This document shows, piece by piece, positions 26,507 to 35,464 of a DNA stretch of 64,000 bases (positions are counted from its first letter, which is position 1; every line of letters starts with the position of its first letter). The translations under genes were made by a program, and so were the position numbers. Below the pieces are notes generated by a model. That model worked only from the letters and a program-made list of their open reading frames with translations, was not told where the DNA came from and did no database searches. The DNA comes from Streptomyces sp. NBC_01255 (GTDB lineage Bacteria > Actinomycetota > Actinomycetes > Streptomycetales > Streptomycetaceae): the NCBI RefSeq assembly GCF_036226445.1, contig NZ_CP108474.1, forward strand, positions 1,798,001-1,862,000. The letters run 5' to 3'.

Positions 26507-28306
26507 TCAGGGCAGGGTGACGCCGAGCGGGCCGAGGACCCGGGCGGTCTCGTGGCGGTCCGCCTCGGCCATCGCCCGGACCAGGCCGGCGGAACCGCCG
26601 GGCCAGGCGGCCGCCGCCGCGTCGAACGCGGCGCGGCGGGACTCCAGGGGCCCCTTCTTGCCGGGCAGTCCGTCGAGGACGTACAGCGCCCGGGCCGAGG
26701 TGGGGACCTGGAGGTGGTCGGCTCGCTCGCCCCTGGCGCGCAGGATCTCGTGGGCGTACTCGCCGATCACGGGGTCGCGCAGGGCGCCGCGGAGGGCCTC
26801 GGCCGGGGCGGCGGCCGTGTCGAGGACGCCGAGGAAGCCCCTGGCGGCGGCCGCGTCGGCGGTGCCCGCGTGGACGGTGCCGAGGGCGGTGAGCAGCTGG
26901 GACCAGGCCTCGGCGGTGTCCACGCGCGCGTGGAGCCAGTCGGCGAGGACGCGCGCGGCGGACGACACGGACCAGCCGGTGGCGGCGGCGACCAGGGCCG
27001 ACGCGTCCCAGGCGGCGGTCTCGGCCGCGACGGGAGCGGCGATCCCCCGCACCCGGAGCAGGTAGCGCACGACGCCCGCGCCACGCGGGGTCAGCCCGAA
27101 GGCGTCGCCGGTGCGGAAGAGGAGGCCGGTGGCGGCGAGCCGGTCGACGACCGCGGCGAGGTCGCGGGCGGGTCCGGTGAGCCGTTCCCGGTCCGCCTCG
27201 GTCAGCTCCGGCGTCCCCAGGAGCCGTACGAGCTCCGCGAGAGGCGGGGTGGTGTACGCGGGGGGCGCCTCGTCCGGTACCGGCACGGGCAGGTCCTCCA
27301 GGGCCGGGTCGACGCTCCAGTCCTCGTACTCGGCGGCCTTGCGGGCGACGGACTCGGCGGAGCAGCCGCGCTGGTAGACCACGTACAGCAGGTGGGCCGC
27401 CTCGCCGCCGTAGGGGCCGGACTCCTCCTCGGACAGGCTCTCGACGGCGGCGGCGAGCGCGTCGGCGTTCTCCTCGACGGCCCCGGGCCCGGTCGGCGCC
27501 TCGACGGCGGGCGGCGGTGGGACGGGGTCGGCGGTGTCGCCGTAGTAGTCGAGGTGCTCGTCGAGGAGGGCGTCGGCCAGGACGAGGTGGGGGAAGGAGT
27601 CGGGGCCGGGGGCGAAGCGGGCGTACGGCCCGGCGAGCTGTTCGGCCAGCCCGGCGGCGGTCCACCGGTCCAGGAGCGCGGCGGCCACCTGTCCGATGCC
27701 GGTGGCGACGGCGTGGTCCGTGAGAAGCGGGCCGGCGGCCGGGGAAGTCTCGGCGTCCCGTACGTACGCCCGGGTGAGCGCCTCGGCGAGCAGCACCTCG
27801 GCGAGGGCCGTACGGCCCATGAGGTCGGCCCTGCGCACCCCGTCGGGGAGCGGCGCGCCGTCGAGGGCGGCGAGCCGGCGGCGTACGTCCTCGGGGTCGG
27901 CGAGATCGGTGCCGCAGGCCCGCAGGAGGGAGGCGTACCAGCGGTTCCAGGTGAGGTTTCCGGGGTCGGTCATGGCGCGCTCGAAGTCGGGCGCGGCCTC
28001 CGCGACCACGGCGACGACCCGCTCGCCCCGCCCTCCGTCGAACCGCGCGGCGAGCGCCGCGAGGACGGCGGGATACGCGCCGAGCTCCCCTGGCGCCGCG
28101 TACACGAACGTCGGCAGGTCCTCCACGAGGAGGTGCCGCACGAGCCCGGGCGTCGGCTCCGGCAGCCCGCTCCCCCGGTCCGCCCCGCGCAGGGCGAGCA
28201 GTCCCAGCACCGCTTCGGCGGCGCGCGTGAAGACGGGGTCGCGGCGCTCGGGCGTTCCGTCGAGGAAGCTGTCGAGCCCGGTGTTGGTGAGAACGGTCTC
28301 GGCCAC
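26507..28306 (-). CDS. Large unrecognised actinobacterial protein
   Basis: 599 residues, GTG start. Ala-, Leu- and Glu-rich, almost entirely alpha-helical in character, with no signal peptide, membrane helix or nucleotide motif. N-terminal segment VLTNTGLDSFLDGTPERRDPVFTRAAEAVLGLLALRG; an acidic Pro-rich linker around 265-280; and a C-terminal region with ARALYVLDGLPGKKGPLESRRAAFDAAAAAWPGG. A winged-helix-like segment RLAATGLLFRTGDAFGLTPRGAGVVRYLL near 390-420 hints at DNA binding but is weak evidence. It converges on the esterase gene with only nine bases between stops. Confidence 0.75.
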   Translation of the reverse strand: MAETVLTNTGLDSFLDGTPERRDPVFTRAAEAVLGLLALRGADRGSGLPEPTPGLVRHLLVEDLPTFVYAAPGELGAYPAVLAALAARFDGGRGERVVAVVAEAAPDFERAMTDPGNLTWNRWYASLLRACGTDLADPEDVRRRLAALDGAPLPDGVRRADLMGRTALAEVLLAEALTRAYVRDAETSPAAGPLLTDHAVATGIGQVAAALLDRWTAAGLAEQLAGPYARFAPGPDSFPHLVLADALLDEHLDYYGDTADPVPPPPAVEAPTGPGAVEENADALAAAVESLSEEESGPYGGEAAHLLYVVYQRGCSAESVARKAAEYEDWSVDPALEDLPVPVPDEAPPAYTTPPLAELVRLLGTPELTEADRERLTGPARDLAAVVDRLAATGLLFRTGDAFGLTPRGAGVVRYLLRVRGIAAPVAAETAAWDASALVAAATGWSVSSAARVLADWLHARVDTAEAWSQLLTALGTVHAGTADAAAARGFLGVLDTAAAPAEALRGALRDPVIGEYAHEILRARGERADHLQVPTSARALYVLDGLPGKKGPLESRRAAFDAAAAAWPGGSAGLVRAMAEADRHETARVLGPLGVTLP

Positions 28307-28382
28307 GCTTCCCAGGGTAATTCCGGGGAGGGGATTCCGGGCATGCGAGACATTCGGGTCAGCGCACTCCGCGCGCTGCCGC

Positions 28383-29342
28383 TCAGCGGACCACCACCAC
28401 GCGGGGTGCCGAGAAGTCGCCCCAGGTGCCGTCGGGGAGGCGGGCGCGGAGGGTCACGGTGTAGCGGGTGCCCGGGGGGTCCTGGACCGGGAAGGTGTAG
28501 GTGGCGCGGCCGGGGGGCGGGGTGGTGCCCCAGACGATGGTGGTGGCGAACCGGCCGTCGAGGTGGAGTTCGTGGTGGGTGACGGGGGCTCCGGTGTCCG
28601 GCGGGGTCCAGGTGAGGGTGATCTCGCCCTCGGCGGCCGTGGCGGTGAGGCGCTCGGGCGCGGTGTTCGGGGGTGCGCCGGGCGCGGGGGTGGTGGTGAG
28701 CTCGACGCGGGGGCTGTCCGGGGAGGAGTTCTCGGCGGCGTCGCGGGCGCGGACCGTGAACGCGTAGGCGGTGCCGGGGCGCAGGCCGGTGACGCGGGCG
28801 GTGGTGGCGGTGCCGGGGGCGGTGTGGACGCGGGTGTCCGCCTGGTAGACGTCGTACGCGGTGACGCGGGTGTCGTCGCGGGACGGGGTCCAGGTGAGGG
28901 TGGCGGCGCGGCTGCCGTCGGCGGTGGCGCGGAGCACCCTCGGGGCGGTGGGGGGCGTGCGGTCCTCGGTGTCCGCGGGGAGGGTGGTGGCGGCGACGGT
29001 GGCGCTCGGGGGCGAGACGTTGCCGGCGGCGTCGCGGGCGCGGACGGTGAAGGCGTGCGGGGTGGCGGGCGCGAGTCCGACGACGTCGGTCATCAGGGTG
29101 GTGGCGGGGAGGTCCCTGACCTTGCGGCCCGCGCGGTAGACGGCGTAGCCGGTGACCGCCCGGTCGTCGGTGGCGGCGCTCCACATGACATGGACGGTGG
29201 TCGCGCTGCCCGCGGTGGCGGTGACCCCGGTGGGGACGGTCGGGGCGCTCGTGTCCTTCGGAGGGGGTTCCGGGGCGCCCGAGCAGGCGGCGAGGGTCAG
29301 CAACATGGCAGTCAACAGGCTTGCGGCGAGCGGGCGTTGCAC
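28383..29342 (-). CDS. Lipoprotein with three fibronectin type III domains
   Basis: 319 residues. Signal peptide with lipobox LAAC (Cys20), a short Pro-rich linker and three FN3 domains: about 32-122 (APTVPTGVTAT to VAATTLP), 128-220 (PPTAPRVLRAT to ELTTTP) and 226-318 (APERLTATA to RVVVVR). Two of the domains contain the near-identical AYDVY/GYAVY and AFTVRARDAA strands, showing duplication. No catalytic domain is attached, so it is probably a surface adhesin or carbohydrate-associated scaffold. Downstream of the large unknown gene after a 76-base gap. Confidence 0.9.
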   Translation of the reverse strand: MQRPLAASLLTAMLLTLAACSGAPEPPPKDTSAPTVPTGVTATAGSATTVHVMWSAATDDRAVTGYAVYRAGRKVRDLPATTLMTDVVGLAPATPHAFTVRARDAAGNVSPPSATVAATTLPADTEDRTPPTAPRVLRATADGSRAATLTWTPSRDDTRVTAYDVYQADTRVHTAPGTATTARVTGLRPGTAYAFTVRARDAAENSSPDSPRVELTTTPAPGAPPNTAPERLTATAAEGEITLTWTPPDTGAPVTHHELHLDGRFATTIVWGTTPPPGRATYTFPVQDPPGTRYTVTLRARLPDGTWGDFSAPRVVVVR

Positions 29343-29473
29343 GGGAAGCCCTCCGTCCGTCGAAAAGGTCCAGACCTATATCGCACAGTCGGGCCGACCC
29401 CGGCAAGAGGTCGTTGTCAGTGGCGTGCGCTTCACTGGAATCGTCACGCTGAGTAGTCAATTCTGGGGGAATC

Positions 29474-30094
29474 ATGACGGACCGTACGACCTATGTGACG
29501 CTCACCGGCGTGCGCCGCCGCGGCTGGACCGACTCGATGGTCCGGGACCTGCTCGGCTCGCCCGACGTGCAGGGCCGCGACCCGCGCCGCTGGTCCCTCG
29601 CGCCCGTGCGGCTCTATCTCCTGGTCCGCGTGGAGACGGTGGAGCGGACGGCCGAGTTCGCCGCGGCCTCCCTGCTGTCGAAGGCCAGGTCGGCGGCCGC
29701 GGGGGTGTACGCGGCGCGGCGGCGGGCCGCCGTGCTCACCGCGATCCGTGCCGCGCCGATCGAGGTGCCGCTGCTCCCCGGCCCGGAGCTGGAGCGGCGG
29801 GCCGTCCGCCACCGGCATCTGCTGGGCGGCGGCCGGAGCCCGGGAAGGACCGGGCCGGAGCCGGACGGGGCGCTGACTGACGGGACGTTGACTGACGGGG
29901 CGCTGACGCGGTGGCAGGTGAGCTACCTGCGGCATGCCCTCTCGCGGTACGCGTCGCTGCTCGACGGGCTGTACGGGGAGACCGGTCGCGGGGATGCCGA
30001 GCGGTTGCTGCGGCGGCGGCTGTACGAGGCGATCGCCGCGGCCTACCCGGCCCTGGCCCACGAGTGCCTGCGGCGGATCGCGGTGGAGCGGTGA
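29474..30094 (+). CDS. Hypothetical protein with an in-frame tandem repeat
   Basis: 206 residues, not recognised. N-terminal segment TLTGVRRRGWTDSMVRDLLGSPDVQGRDPRRWSLAPVRLYLLVRVETVER resembles a small DNA- or RNA-binding helical module often found near the N-terminus of Streptomyces hypothetical proteins. A middle low-complexity linker contains GALTDGTLTDGALT, encoded by a 15-bp tandem repeat (29867-29907). The C-terminal half is helical and Arg-rich (LLRRRLYEAIAAAYPALAHECLRRIAVER). Divergent from the FN3 lipoprotein. Confidence 0.7.
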   Translation: MTDRTTYVTLTGVRRRGWTDSMVRDLLGSPDVQGRDPRRWSLAPVRLYLLVRVETVERTAEFAAASLLSKARSAAAGVYAARRRAAVLTAIRAAPIEVPLLPGPELERRAVRHRHLLGGGRSPGRTGPEPDGALTDGTLTDGALTRWQVSYLRHALSRYASLLDGLYGETGRGDAERLLRRRLYEAIAAAYPALAHECLRRIAVER

Positions 30095-30101
30095 GGAGGC
30101 G

Positions 30102-30755
30102 TCAGCCGGCCAGCAGGCGGGAGAGCGCGCGGCAGGCCGCCGGGATCGGGGCGACGACCTCGACCGCGCACCGGGCGCGCAGCTCCTCGGCGGCCTCGCC
30201 GAGCGGACCGCCGCCGATGACGACGGCGCGCGCCCCGTCCCGTTCGGCGCAGGCCCGGACCGCCCGCTCCAGCCGGTCGAGGAGCAACGACGGGTCGGCG
30301 GAGAGGCGTTCGGGGGTGCCGGCGGTGAGCCGGATGCCCGTGTACCGGTCGGCGAGGCCGAGCGCCGCCACGCGCTCGGCGATGGCCTCGGCCAGGAGCG
30401 GCGTGGTGGTCGCCACGCCGAACGGCGCGCCGCCGGCGGCGGCCTCCAGGAGGGCCGCCTCCCCGAGCCCCGCCACGGGCAGGCCGGTCGCGGCGCGCAG
30501 CGCCTCGAGGCCGGGGTCGCCGAAGGCCCCGACGAGGAGCGCCGCGCAGTCGCCCTCGGCCGCGGCCCGCAGTCCGGCGGCGAGCACCTCGGGGGCGGCG
30601 GCGCGCAGGGCGGCGGGGTCGGTGAGCATGCCGGGGCCGCGGGAGACGGTGACCCCGCGGACCGCACGGCCCTCCGGGCGGGCCCCCAGCGTCCGTTGGG
30701 CGATGGCGGTCATCATCGCGGTCGTCGCCGTGGAGGTGTTGGGGTTGATCAGCAC
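30102..30755 (-). CDS. Asp/Glu/hydantoin racemase family protein
   Basis: 217 residues. The N-terminal motif LINPNTSTATT, the catalytic Cys in DCAALLVGAFGDPGLEA near 79, and the second Cys region near the C-terminus (VVIGGGPLGEAAEEL) fit the hydantoin/allantoin racemase family, although the second position usually holds a cysteine-containing GC[AT]GM-like motif that here reads GGGPLG. GTG 30755 (VLINPNT) is the only ordinary start downstream of the permease stop; the family usually begins two or three residues earlier. Next to purine genes it may racemise allantoin or a ureido intermediate. Confidence 0.75.
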   Translation of the reverse strand: MLINPNTSTATTAMMTAIAQRTLGARPEGRAVRGVTVSRGPGMLTDPAALRAAAPEVLAAGLRAAAEGDCAALLVGAFGDPGLEALRAATGLPVAGLGEAALLEAAAGGAPFGVATTTPLLAEAIAERVAALGLADRYTGIRLTAGTPERLSADPSLLLDRLERAVRACAERDGARAVVIGGGPLGEAAEELRARCAVEVVAPIPAACRALSRLLAG

Positions 30756-30817
30756 GACGGCCCCGGGCCCCGCGGCGTGCGCGGGGACCGGGGCGGTCGG
30801 TGGGGCTACGAGCGGGT

Positions 30818-32266
30818 TCAGTGGACGTGCGCCGCCTTCGCCGTGGCGCTGCCGGAGATCTCCTCGCCCGGCTCCATCGGCGCGGTGACCTGGTCGTCGT
30901 CCCGGCCTCCGCCCAGGTGGTTGAATACCACGTTGAGCAGGACGGCCGCGACACAGCCGGTGGAGATGCCGGAGTCCAGGATGATCTTCGCGGTCTCCGG
31001 GAAGGCGTGGTAGAAGTTCGGCGCCGTGATGGGGATGATGCCGACGGCCAGCGAGACGGCCACGATCAGGACGTTGTTGTCCTTCTCCAGGCCGGCCTTG
31101 ACCAGGGTCTGGATGCCGCTGGCGGCGACCGAGCCGAAGAGGACGACGCCCGCGCCGCCGAGGACCGGCCGGGGCACGACCGAGATCAGCGAGGCGGCGA
31201 CCGGCGAGAGCCCCATCAGGACCAGGAAGCCACCGCCGCAGGCCACGACGAAGCGGCTGCGGATCCTGGTCATGGCGACCAGACCGATGTTCTGGGCGAA
31301 GGCGCTGCACATGAAGCCGTTGAAGAGCGGGCTGATCGCCGAGCCGAGGGTGTCGGCGCGGAGGCCGGCCGCGATGGTCTTCTCGTCGGCGGGGCGCTCC
31401 ACGATCTCGCCGAGCGCCAGCATGTCGGCGGTCGACTCGGTCATGGAGACCAGCATGACCACGCACATGGAGATGATCGCGGCGAGCGCGAACTGCGGGG
31501 CGCCGAAGTGGAACGGGGACGGGAAGCCGACGATGTCCGCCTCGGTCACCGGGGAGAAGTCGGTGACCCCGAACGGTATGGCGATGAGCGTGCCGATGAC
31601 GAGGCCGACCAGGACGGCGACCTGCTTGAGGAAGCCGCGGGTGAAGCGGCGCAGCAGCAGGACCACGACGAGTGTGATGGCGGCGAGGGTCAGGTACGTG
31701 GTCGAACCGTAGTCCTTGGCCGTGGGGTTGGGCCCTTGGGCCCAACCGAAGGCGACCGGGAGGAGGGAGACACCAATGAGGGTGATCACGGTGCCGGTGA
31801 CGACCGGCGGGAAGAACCGCACGAGCCGGGAGAACCAGGGGGCGGCGAGGAAGCCGAGCAGTCCGGCGACGATGATCGCGCCGAAGATGACGGGGAGCGC
31901 GTCGGACTTGTCGTCCGTCGTGTCGACGATCGCGAGCATCGGGGCGACACCGGCGAAGGTGACTCCGTTGACGAACGGCAGCTTGGCGCCGATCTTCCAG
32001 ACACCGAGTGTCTGGAGGAAGGTCGCGAGACCGGCGGTGAACAGGCTCGCGCCGGTCAGGAAGGTGAGTTCGGTGCCGGAGAGGCCGACGGCCGCTCCGA
32101 CGATCAGGGGCGGCGCTACGACGCCCGCGTACATGGCGGCCACGTGCTGGAGGCCACTGGTGAGCATCTTTACTGGGGGCAGCGTCTCGTCGACCGGATG
32201 CTTCTCACGGTCTTCGGGGGCGGAGCCTGCGTCTTGTGCATTGCGAACCTGGGGCTTGGCGGCCAC
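30818..32266 (-). CDS. NCS2-family purine permease (first copy)
   Basis: 482 residues, 14 membrane helices. Family marks: QH of helix 1 in LQHVAAMYAGVV, the substrate-binding Glu in MTESTADMLALGE of helix 8, and the NCS2 signature QNIGLVAMT of helix 10 (AFAQNIGLVAMTRIRSR). Imports urate, xanthine or uracil with protons or sodium. Followed after 62 bases by the racemase and preceded by a 336-base gap with a periodic repeat and three hairpins. About half identical by eye to the second copy at 34040-35446, so the two probably have different substrates. Confidence 0.93.
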   Translation of the reverse strand: MAAKPQVRNAQDAGSAPEDREKHPVDETLPPVKMLTSGLQHVAAMYAGVVAPPLIVGAAVGLSGTELTFLTGASLFTAGLATFLQTLGVWKIGAKLPFVNGVTFAGVAPMLAIVDTTDDKSDALPVIFGAIIVAGLLGFLAAPWFSRLVRFFPPVVTGTVITLIGVSLLPVAFGWAQGPNPTAKDYGSTTYLTLAAITLVVVLLLRRFTRGFLKQVAVLVGLVIGTLIAIPFGVTDFSPVTEADIVGFPSPFHFGAPQFALAAIISMCVVMLVSMTESTADMLALGEIVERPADEKTIAAGLRADTLGSAISPLFNGFMCSAFAQNIGLVAMTRIRSRFVVACGGGFLVLMGLSPVAASLISVVPRPVLGGAGVVLFGSVAASGIQTLVKAGLEKDNNVLIVAVSLAVGIIPITAPNFYHAFPETAKIILDSGISTGCVAAVLLNVVFNHLGGGRDDDQVTAPMEPGEEISGSATAKAAHVH

Positions 32267-32358
32267 GGCGGTTCCTCCGGTCGGTTACACGTCGGCGGGG
32301 ACGCGGGGTTCATGGAGGTGGAGCGATGCGGTGCGAAGTACAGGAGGTGCGGCTCGTT

Positions 32359-32411
32359 GCGGGGTGGAGCGGTGCGGGCGCGGGGTGGAGACGTACGCAC
32401 GCGGGGTGGAG
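32359..32411. repeat. Three GCGGGGTGGAG repeats at 21-bp spacing
   Basis: GCGGGGTGGAG occurs at 32359-32369, 32380-32390 and 32401-32411, two helical turns apart, about 100-145 bases upstream of the minus-strand permease start. Such phasing suggests an operator array for one face of the helix, but it may be a simple tandem repeat. Confidence 0.5.
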
Positions 32412-32482
32412 AGGTGTACGCGGGAGGAGGCGCTGCGCGGGGACGGGTGCCCTACAGGGGGGTGCGGGCAGGCATCACCTTC

Positions 32483-32586
32483 CCGGGAGGTGCCGTACGT
32501 CTTCTGCGTACGGCACCTCCCGGTCGGGCTGCCGCGGACCCCGCTCGGGTCCGCGGCGACCGACCGAGGGCCGTCCCCCTCGGTCG
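32483..32586. terminator. Three consecutive perfect hairpins
   Basis: Stems 32483-32499/32507-32523 (17 bp, 7-base loop), 32532-32541/32547-32556 (10 bp) and 32561-32570/32577-32586 (10 bp) lie directly behind the 8-oxoguanine deaminase stop. They probably terminate that transcript and insulate the permease. No T-run is present. Confidence 0.7.
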
Positions 32587-32602
32587 GACTCCATGGGGAG
32601 GG

Positions 32603-33991
32603 TCAGCTCTGGGCCGTGATACGGGCCAGGCGCTGCGCCTCCGCGCGCGCGTCACGCGCGATCTGCTCCTCGTCGGCGAACAGCAGTCGATTGTTCTCGA
32701 CGATCTGCTTGCCGTTGACGAAGGAGGCGGTGACCGGGGCCGCGGCGCCGAAGACGATCGCGGTGACCGGGTCGGCGATCGAGGAGTGGCCGAGGCCGTC
32801 GATCTTCCAGAGGACGAAGTCGGCGAGCTTGCCGGCTTCGAGGGAGCCGATGTTGTCGGCGCGGCCGAGGACCTGCGCGCCGCCGTAGGTGCCGAGGCGC
32901 AGGGCCTGGCGGGCGTTGAGCGCGGACTCGCGGTGGGCGCCGAGGCGGTTGATGAGGAGCGCGTTCCGCAGCTCGGTGTGGAGCTCGCCGGACTCGTTGG
33001 ACGCGGTGCCGTCGACGCCGAGGCCGACCGGCACGCCCGCCTTCAGCATGTCCGGTACGCGGGCGATGCCGGCGGCGAGGCGCGCGTTGGAGGACGGGCA
33101 GTGCGCCACACCCGTACCGGTGCGGGCGAAGGCGGCGATGTCGGAGTCGTTCATGTGGACGCAGTGCGCCATCCACACGTCCTCGCCGAGGAAGCCGGTG
33201 GACTCGAAGTAGTCCGTCGGGCCCATGCCGAAGAGCTCGTGGCAGAACTTCTCCTCCTCCACGGTCTCCGAGCCGTGGGTGTGCATGCGCACCCCGAGCC
33301 GGCGGGCCAGCTCGGCACCCTGCTTGAGCAGCTGGGTGGAGATGGAGAAGGGGGAACAGGGAGCGACGGCGACCTGGGTCATCGCGTCGAAGGAGGCGTC
33401 GTGGAACTTCTTGACGGTCTCCTCGGTCGCGGCGAGCGCGCCCTCGGTGGACTCGACGGCGAAGTCGGGCGGCAGGAAGCCGTCCTTCTCGCTCATGTCC
33501 ATCGAACCGCGGGCGAGAGTGAAGCGGACACCCATGTCGGAGGCGGCACCGATGATGGCGCCGGACAGGTCACCCGAGTTCTTCGGGTAGACGTAGTGGT
33601 GGTCCATGGCGGTGGTGACGCCGCCGCGGGCCATCATCGCCAGGGAGCCCTGGGCGGCCACGCGGACCATCGACTCGTCGATCCGCGACCAGGTCGGGTA
33701 GAGCGCCACCAGCCAGTTGAACAGGTTGTGGTCGGTGGCCAGGCCTCGGGTGATCCACTGGTAGAAGTGGTGGTGGGTGTTGACCAGACCGGGCGTCACC
33801 AGATGACCGGTGGCGTCGATCCGGCGGACCACGTTCTCCAGGCCCTCGGGCGCCTTGCCGGCACCGATGGACTCGATCCTGTTGTCGGCGACGACGAGGT
33901 AGCCGGAGGCGTACTCGGTGTCGTTCGCATCGACGGTCGCGATCGCCGCGTTCTCGATGACGATGCGCTGGGCTGCCGAAGGTGCTGCCAT
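32603..33991 (-). CDS. 8-Oxoguanine deaminase
   Basis: 462 residues from ATG 33991, behind GAAGGAAG. Zinc-dependent amidohydrolase converting 8-oxoguanine to urate. Metal-binding VNTHHHFYQW at 70-79 (His73, His75), HTHGSETVEEE, MAHCVHMND and GLGVDGTASNESG with the catalytic Asp. The HHHFYQWITRGLATDHNLF stretch is typical of the 8-oxoguanine branch rather than the guanine deaminase or cytosine deaminase branches. It lies between two NCS2 permeases and makes urate directly, bypassing xanthine dehydrogenase. Confidence 0.9.
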   Translation of the reverse strand: MAAPSAAQRIVIENAAIATVDANDTEYASGYLVVADNRIESIGAGKAPEGLENVVRRIDATGHLVTPGLVNTHHHFYQWITRGLATDHNLFNWLVALYPTWSRIDESMVRVAAQGSLAMMARGGVTTAMDHHYVYPKNSGDLSGAIIGAASDMGVRFTLARGSMDMSEKDGFLPPDFAVESTEGALAATEETVKKFHDASFDAMTQVAVAPCSPFSISTQLLKQGAELARRLGVRMHTHGSETVEEEKFCHELFGMGPTDYFESTGFLGEDVWMAHCVHMNDSDIAAFARTGTGVAHCPSSNARLAAGIARVPDMLKAGVPVGLGVDGTASNESGELHTELRNALLINRLGAHRESALNARQALRLGTYGGAQVLGRADNIGSLEAGKLADFVLWKIDGLGHSSIADPVTAIVFGAAAPVTASFVNGKQIVENNRLLFADEEQIARDARAEAQRLARITAQS

Positions 33992-34039
33992 GGCGGTGCT
34001 TCCTTCATTCCTCGGGGGTGGTGTGGGCACGGCAGGACC

Positions 34040-35446
34040 CTAGGAGGATTTGAGTGCCGGAGCCGCGTGACGGCTCCGGGTGCCGAGATGGTGGAAGAAC
34101 AAGTTGAGCAGGACGGCGACGAGCGCCCCCGCGCTGATGCCGGAGCCGAGCACGGTCTGCGCCCAGGCCGGGAAGTCGGCGTAGAAGGTGGGAGCGGCGA
34201 GCGGGATGATGCCCGCTCCGAGCGCGACGGCCACCAGGATGATGTTGGAGCTGTCGTCGAGTCCGGCTTCCGAGAGGGTCCGGATGCCGCTGACCGCGAT
34301 CGAGCCGAAGAGGACGATGCCGGCGCCGCCGAGGACGGGCATCGGGACGGTGGAGACGATCGCGCCGAGGACCGGGAAGGCACCGAGGACGATCAGGGCG
34401 CCGCCGGCGACGGCGACGACGTACCGGGAGCGGACCCGGGTCAGCGAGACGACGCCGACGTTCTGGGCGAAGGCCGAGGTCGGGAAGCCGCCGAAGACGG
34501 GGCCGAGCAGGGTCGCGATGCCGTCGGTGCGCAGACCCCGGGTGATGGTCTTCCCGTCGCTGCGGCGGTCGCAGATCTCGCCGAGGGCGAGCATCCCGGC
34601 GCTGGACTCGGTCATCAGGACGAGCATCACGATGCACAGGGAGAGGATCGCGGCGGGCTGGAACTCGGGGGCGCCGAAGGCGAAGGGAGCGGGCAGGGCC
34701 GCGACGGGCGCCTCGCGCAGGGCCGTGAAGTCGGCCATCCCGAAGGGGATCGCGGCGAGGGTGCCGATGAAGAGGCCGAGCAGCAGGGCGATCTGCTTGA
34801 CGAAGCCCTTGCCGAAGCGCTGGAAGAGCAGGATGACGACGAGGGTGAAGCCGGCGAGTGCCAGGTACTTCATGGCGCCGAAGTCGGCGGCGGTCTTGTC
34901 GCCGCCCTGGGCCCAGCCGACGGGCACGGGCATCAGGGTCACCCCGATGAGGGTGATGACGACGCCGGTGACGAGCGGCGGGAAGAACCGCAGGAGCTTC
35001 CCGAAGAAGGGGCCCACGGCGAGGCAGAACACTCCGGCGACCATCACCGCACCGTAGATGGCGGGGAGTTGGTGCCCTGGGGCGCTGGTCTCGGCGATGG
35101 CGAGCATCGGGGCGATGCCGGCCGAGGAGGCGGCGTTGACGAACGGGAGCCGGTTGCCGGCGAACGTCCGGATGCCGAGGGTCTGCAGGATCGTGGCACA
35201 GCCGGCGATGAGCAGGCTTGCGGCGATGAGCCGGGTCATCCCCGCCGCGTCCAGGCCGACGGCCTGGCCGATGATGAGCGGAGGAGTGACGACGCCGGCG
35301 TACATGGCCGCGATGTGCTGGAGTGCCGCGGGGACGAGCCGCGAGGCAGGAAGCTTTTCGTCCACCGGATGGACCTGGTGTGTGGTGTCCGGTGGGGTGG
35401 AACACGGGCCTTCGGCGGATGCCGGCCCCATTGCGGGCTGTGCCAT
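34040..35446 (-). CDS. NCS2-family purine permease (second copy)
   Basis: 468 residues, 14 helices. Marks: LQHIAAMYAGVVTPP in helix 1, MTESSAGMLALGE in helix 8 and QNVGVVSLT in helix 10 (AFAQNVGVVSLTRVRSR). Helix 8 differs from the first copy by SAG versus TAD after the Glu, which may alter specificity. It lies 64 bases downstream of the uricase stop with a hairpin between them, and 48 bases upstream of the deaminase start, so it may head a permease-deaminase transcript or be reached by readthrough from the urate operon. Urate is the likeliest cargo (inference from position). Confidence 0.93.
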   Translation of the reverse strand: MAQPAMGPASAEGPCSTPPDTTHQVHPVDEKLPASRLVPAALQHIAAMYAGVVTPPLIIGQAVGLDAAGMTRLIAASLLIAGCATILQTLGIRTFAGNRLPFVNAASSAGIAPMLAIAETSAPGHQLPAIYGAVMVAGVFCLAVGPFFGKLLRFFPPLVTGVVITLIGVTLMPVPVGWAQGGDKTAADFGAMKYLALAGFTLVVILLFQRFGKGFVKQIALLLGLFIGTLAAIPFGMADFTALREAPVAALPAPFAFGAPEFQPAAILSLCIVMLVLMTESSAGMLALGEICDRRSDGKTITRGLRTDGIATLLGPVFGGFPTSAFAQNVGVVSLTRVRSRYVVAVAGGALIVLGAFPVLGAIVSTVPMPVLGGAGIVLFGSIAVSGIRTLSEAGLDDSSNIILVAVALGAGIIPLAAPTFYADFPAWAQTVLGSGISAGALVAVLLNLFFHHLGTRSRHAAPALKSS

Positions 35447-35464
35447 CGGAATCCCTCCGGTGCG

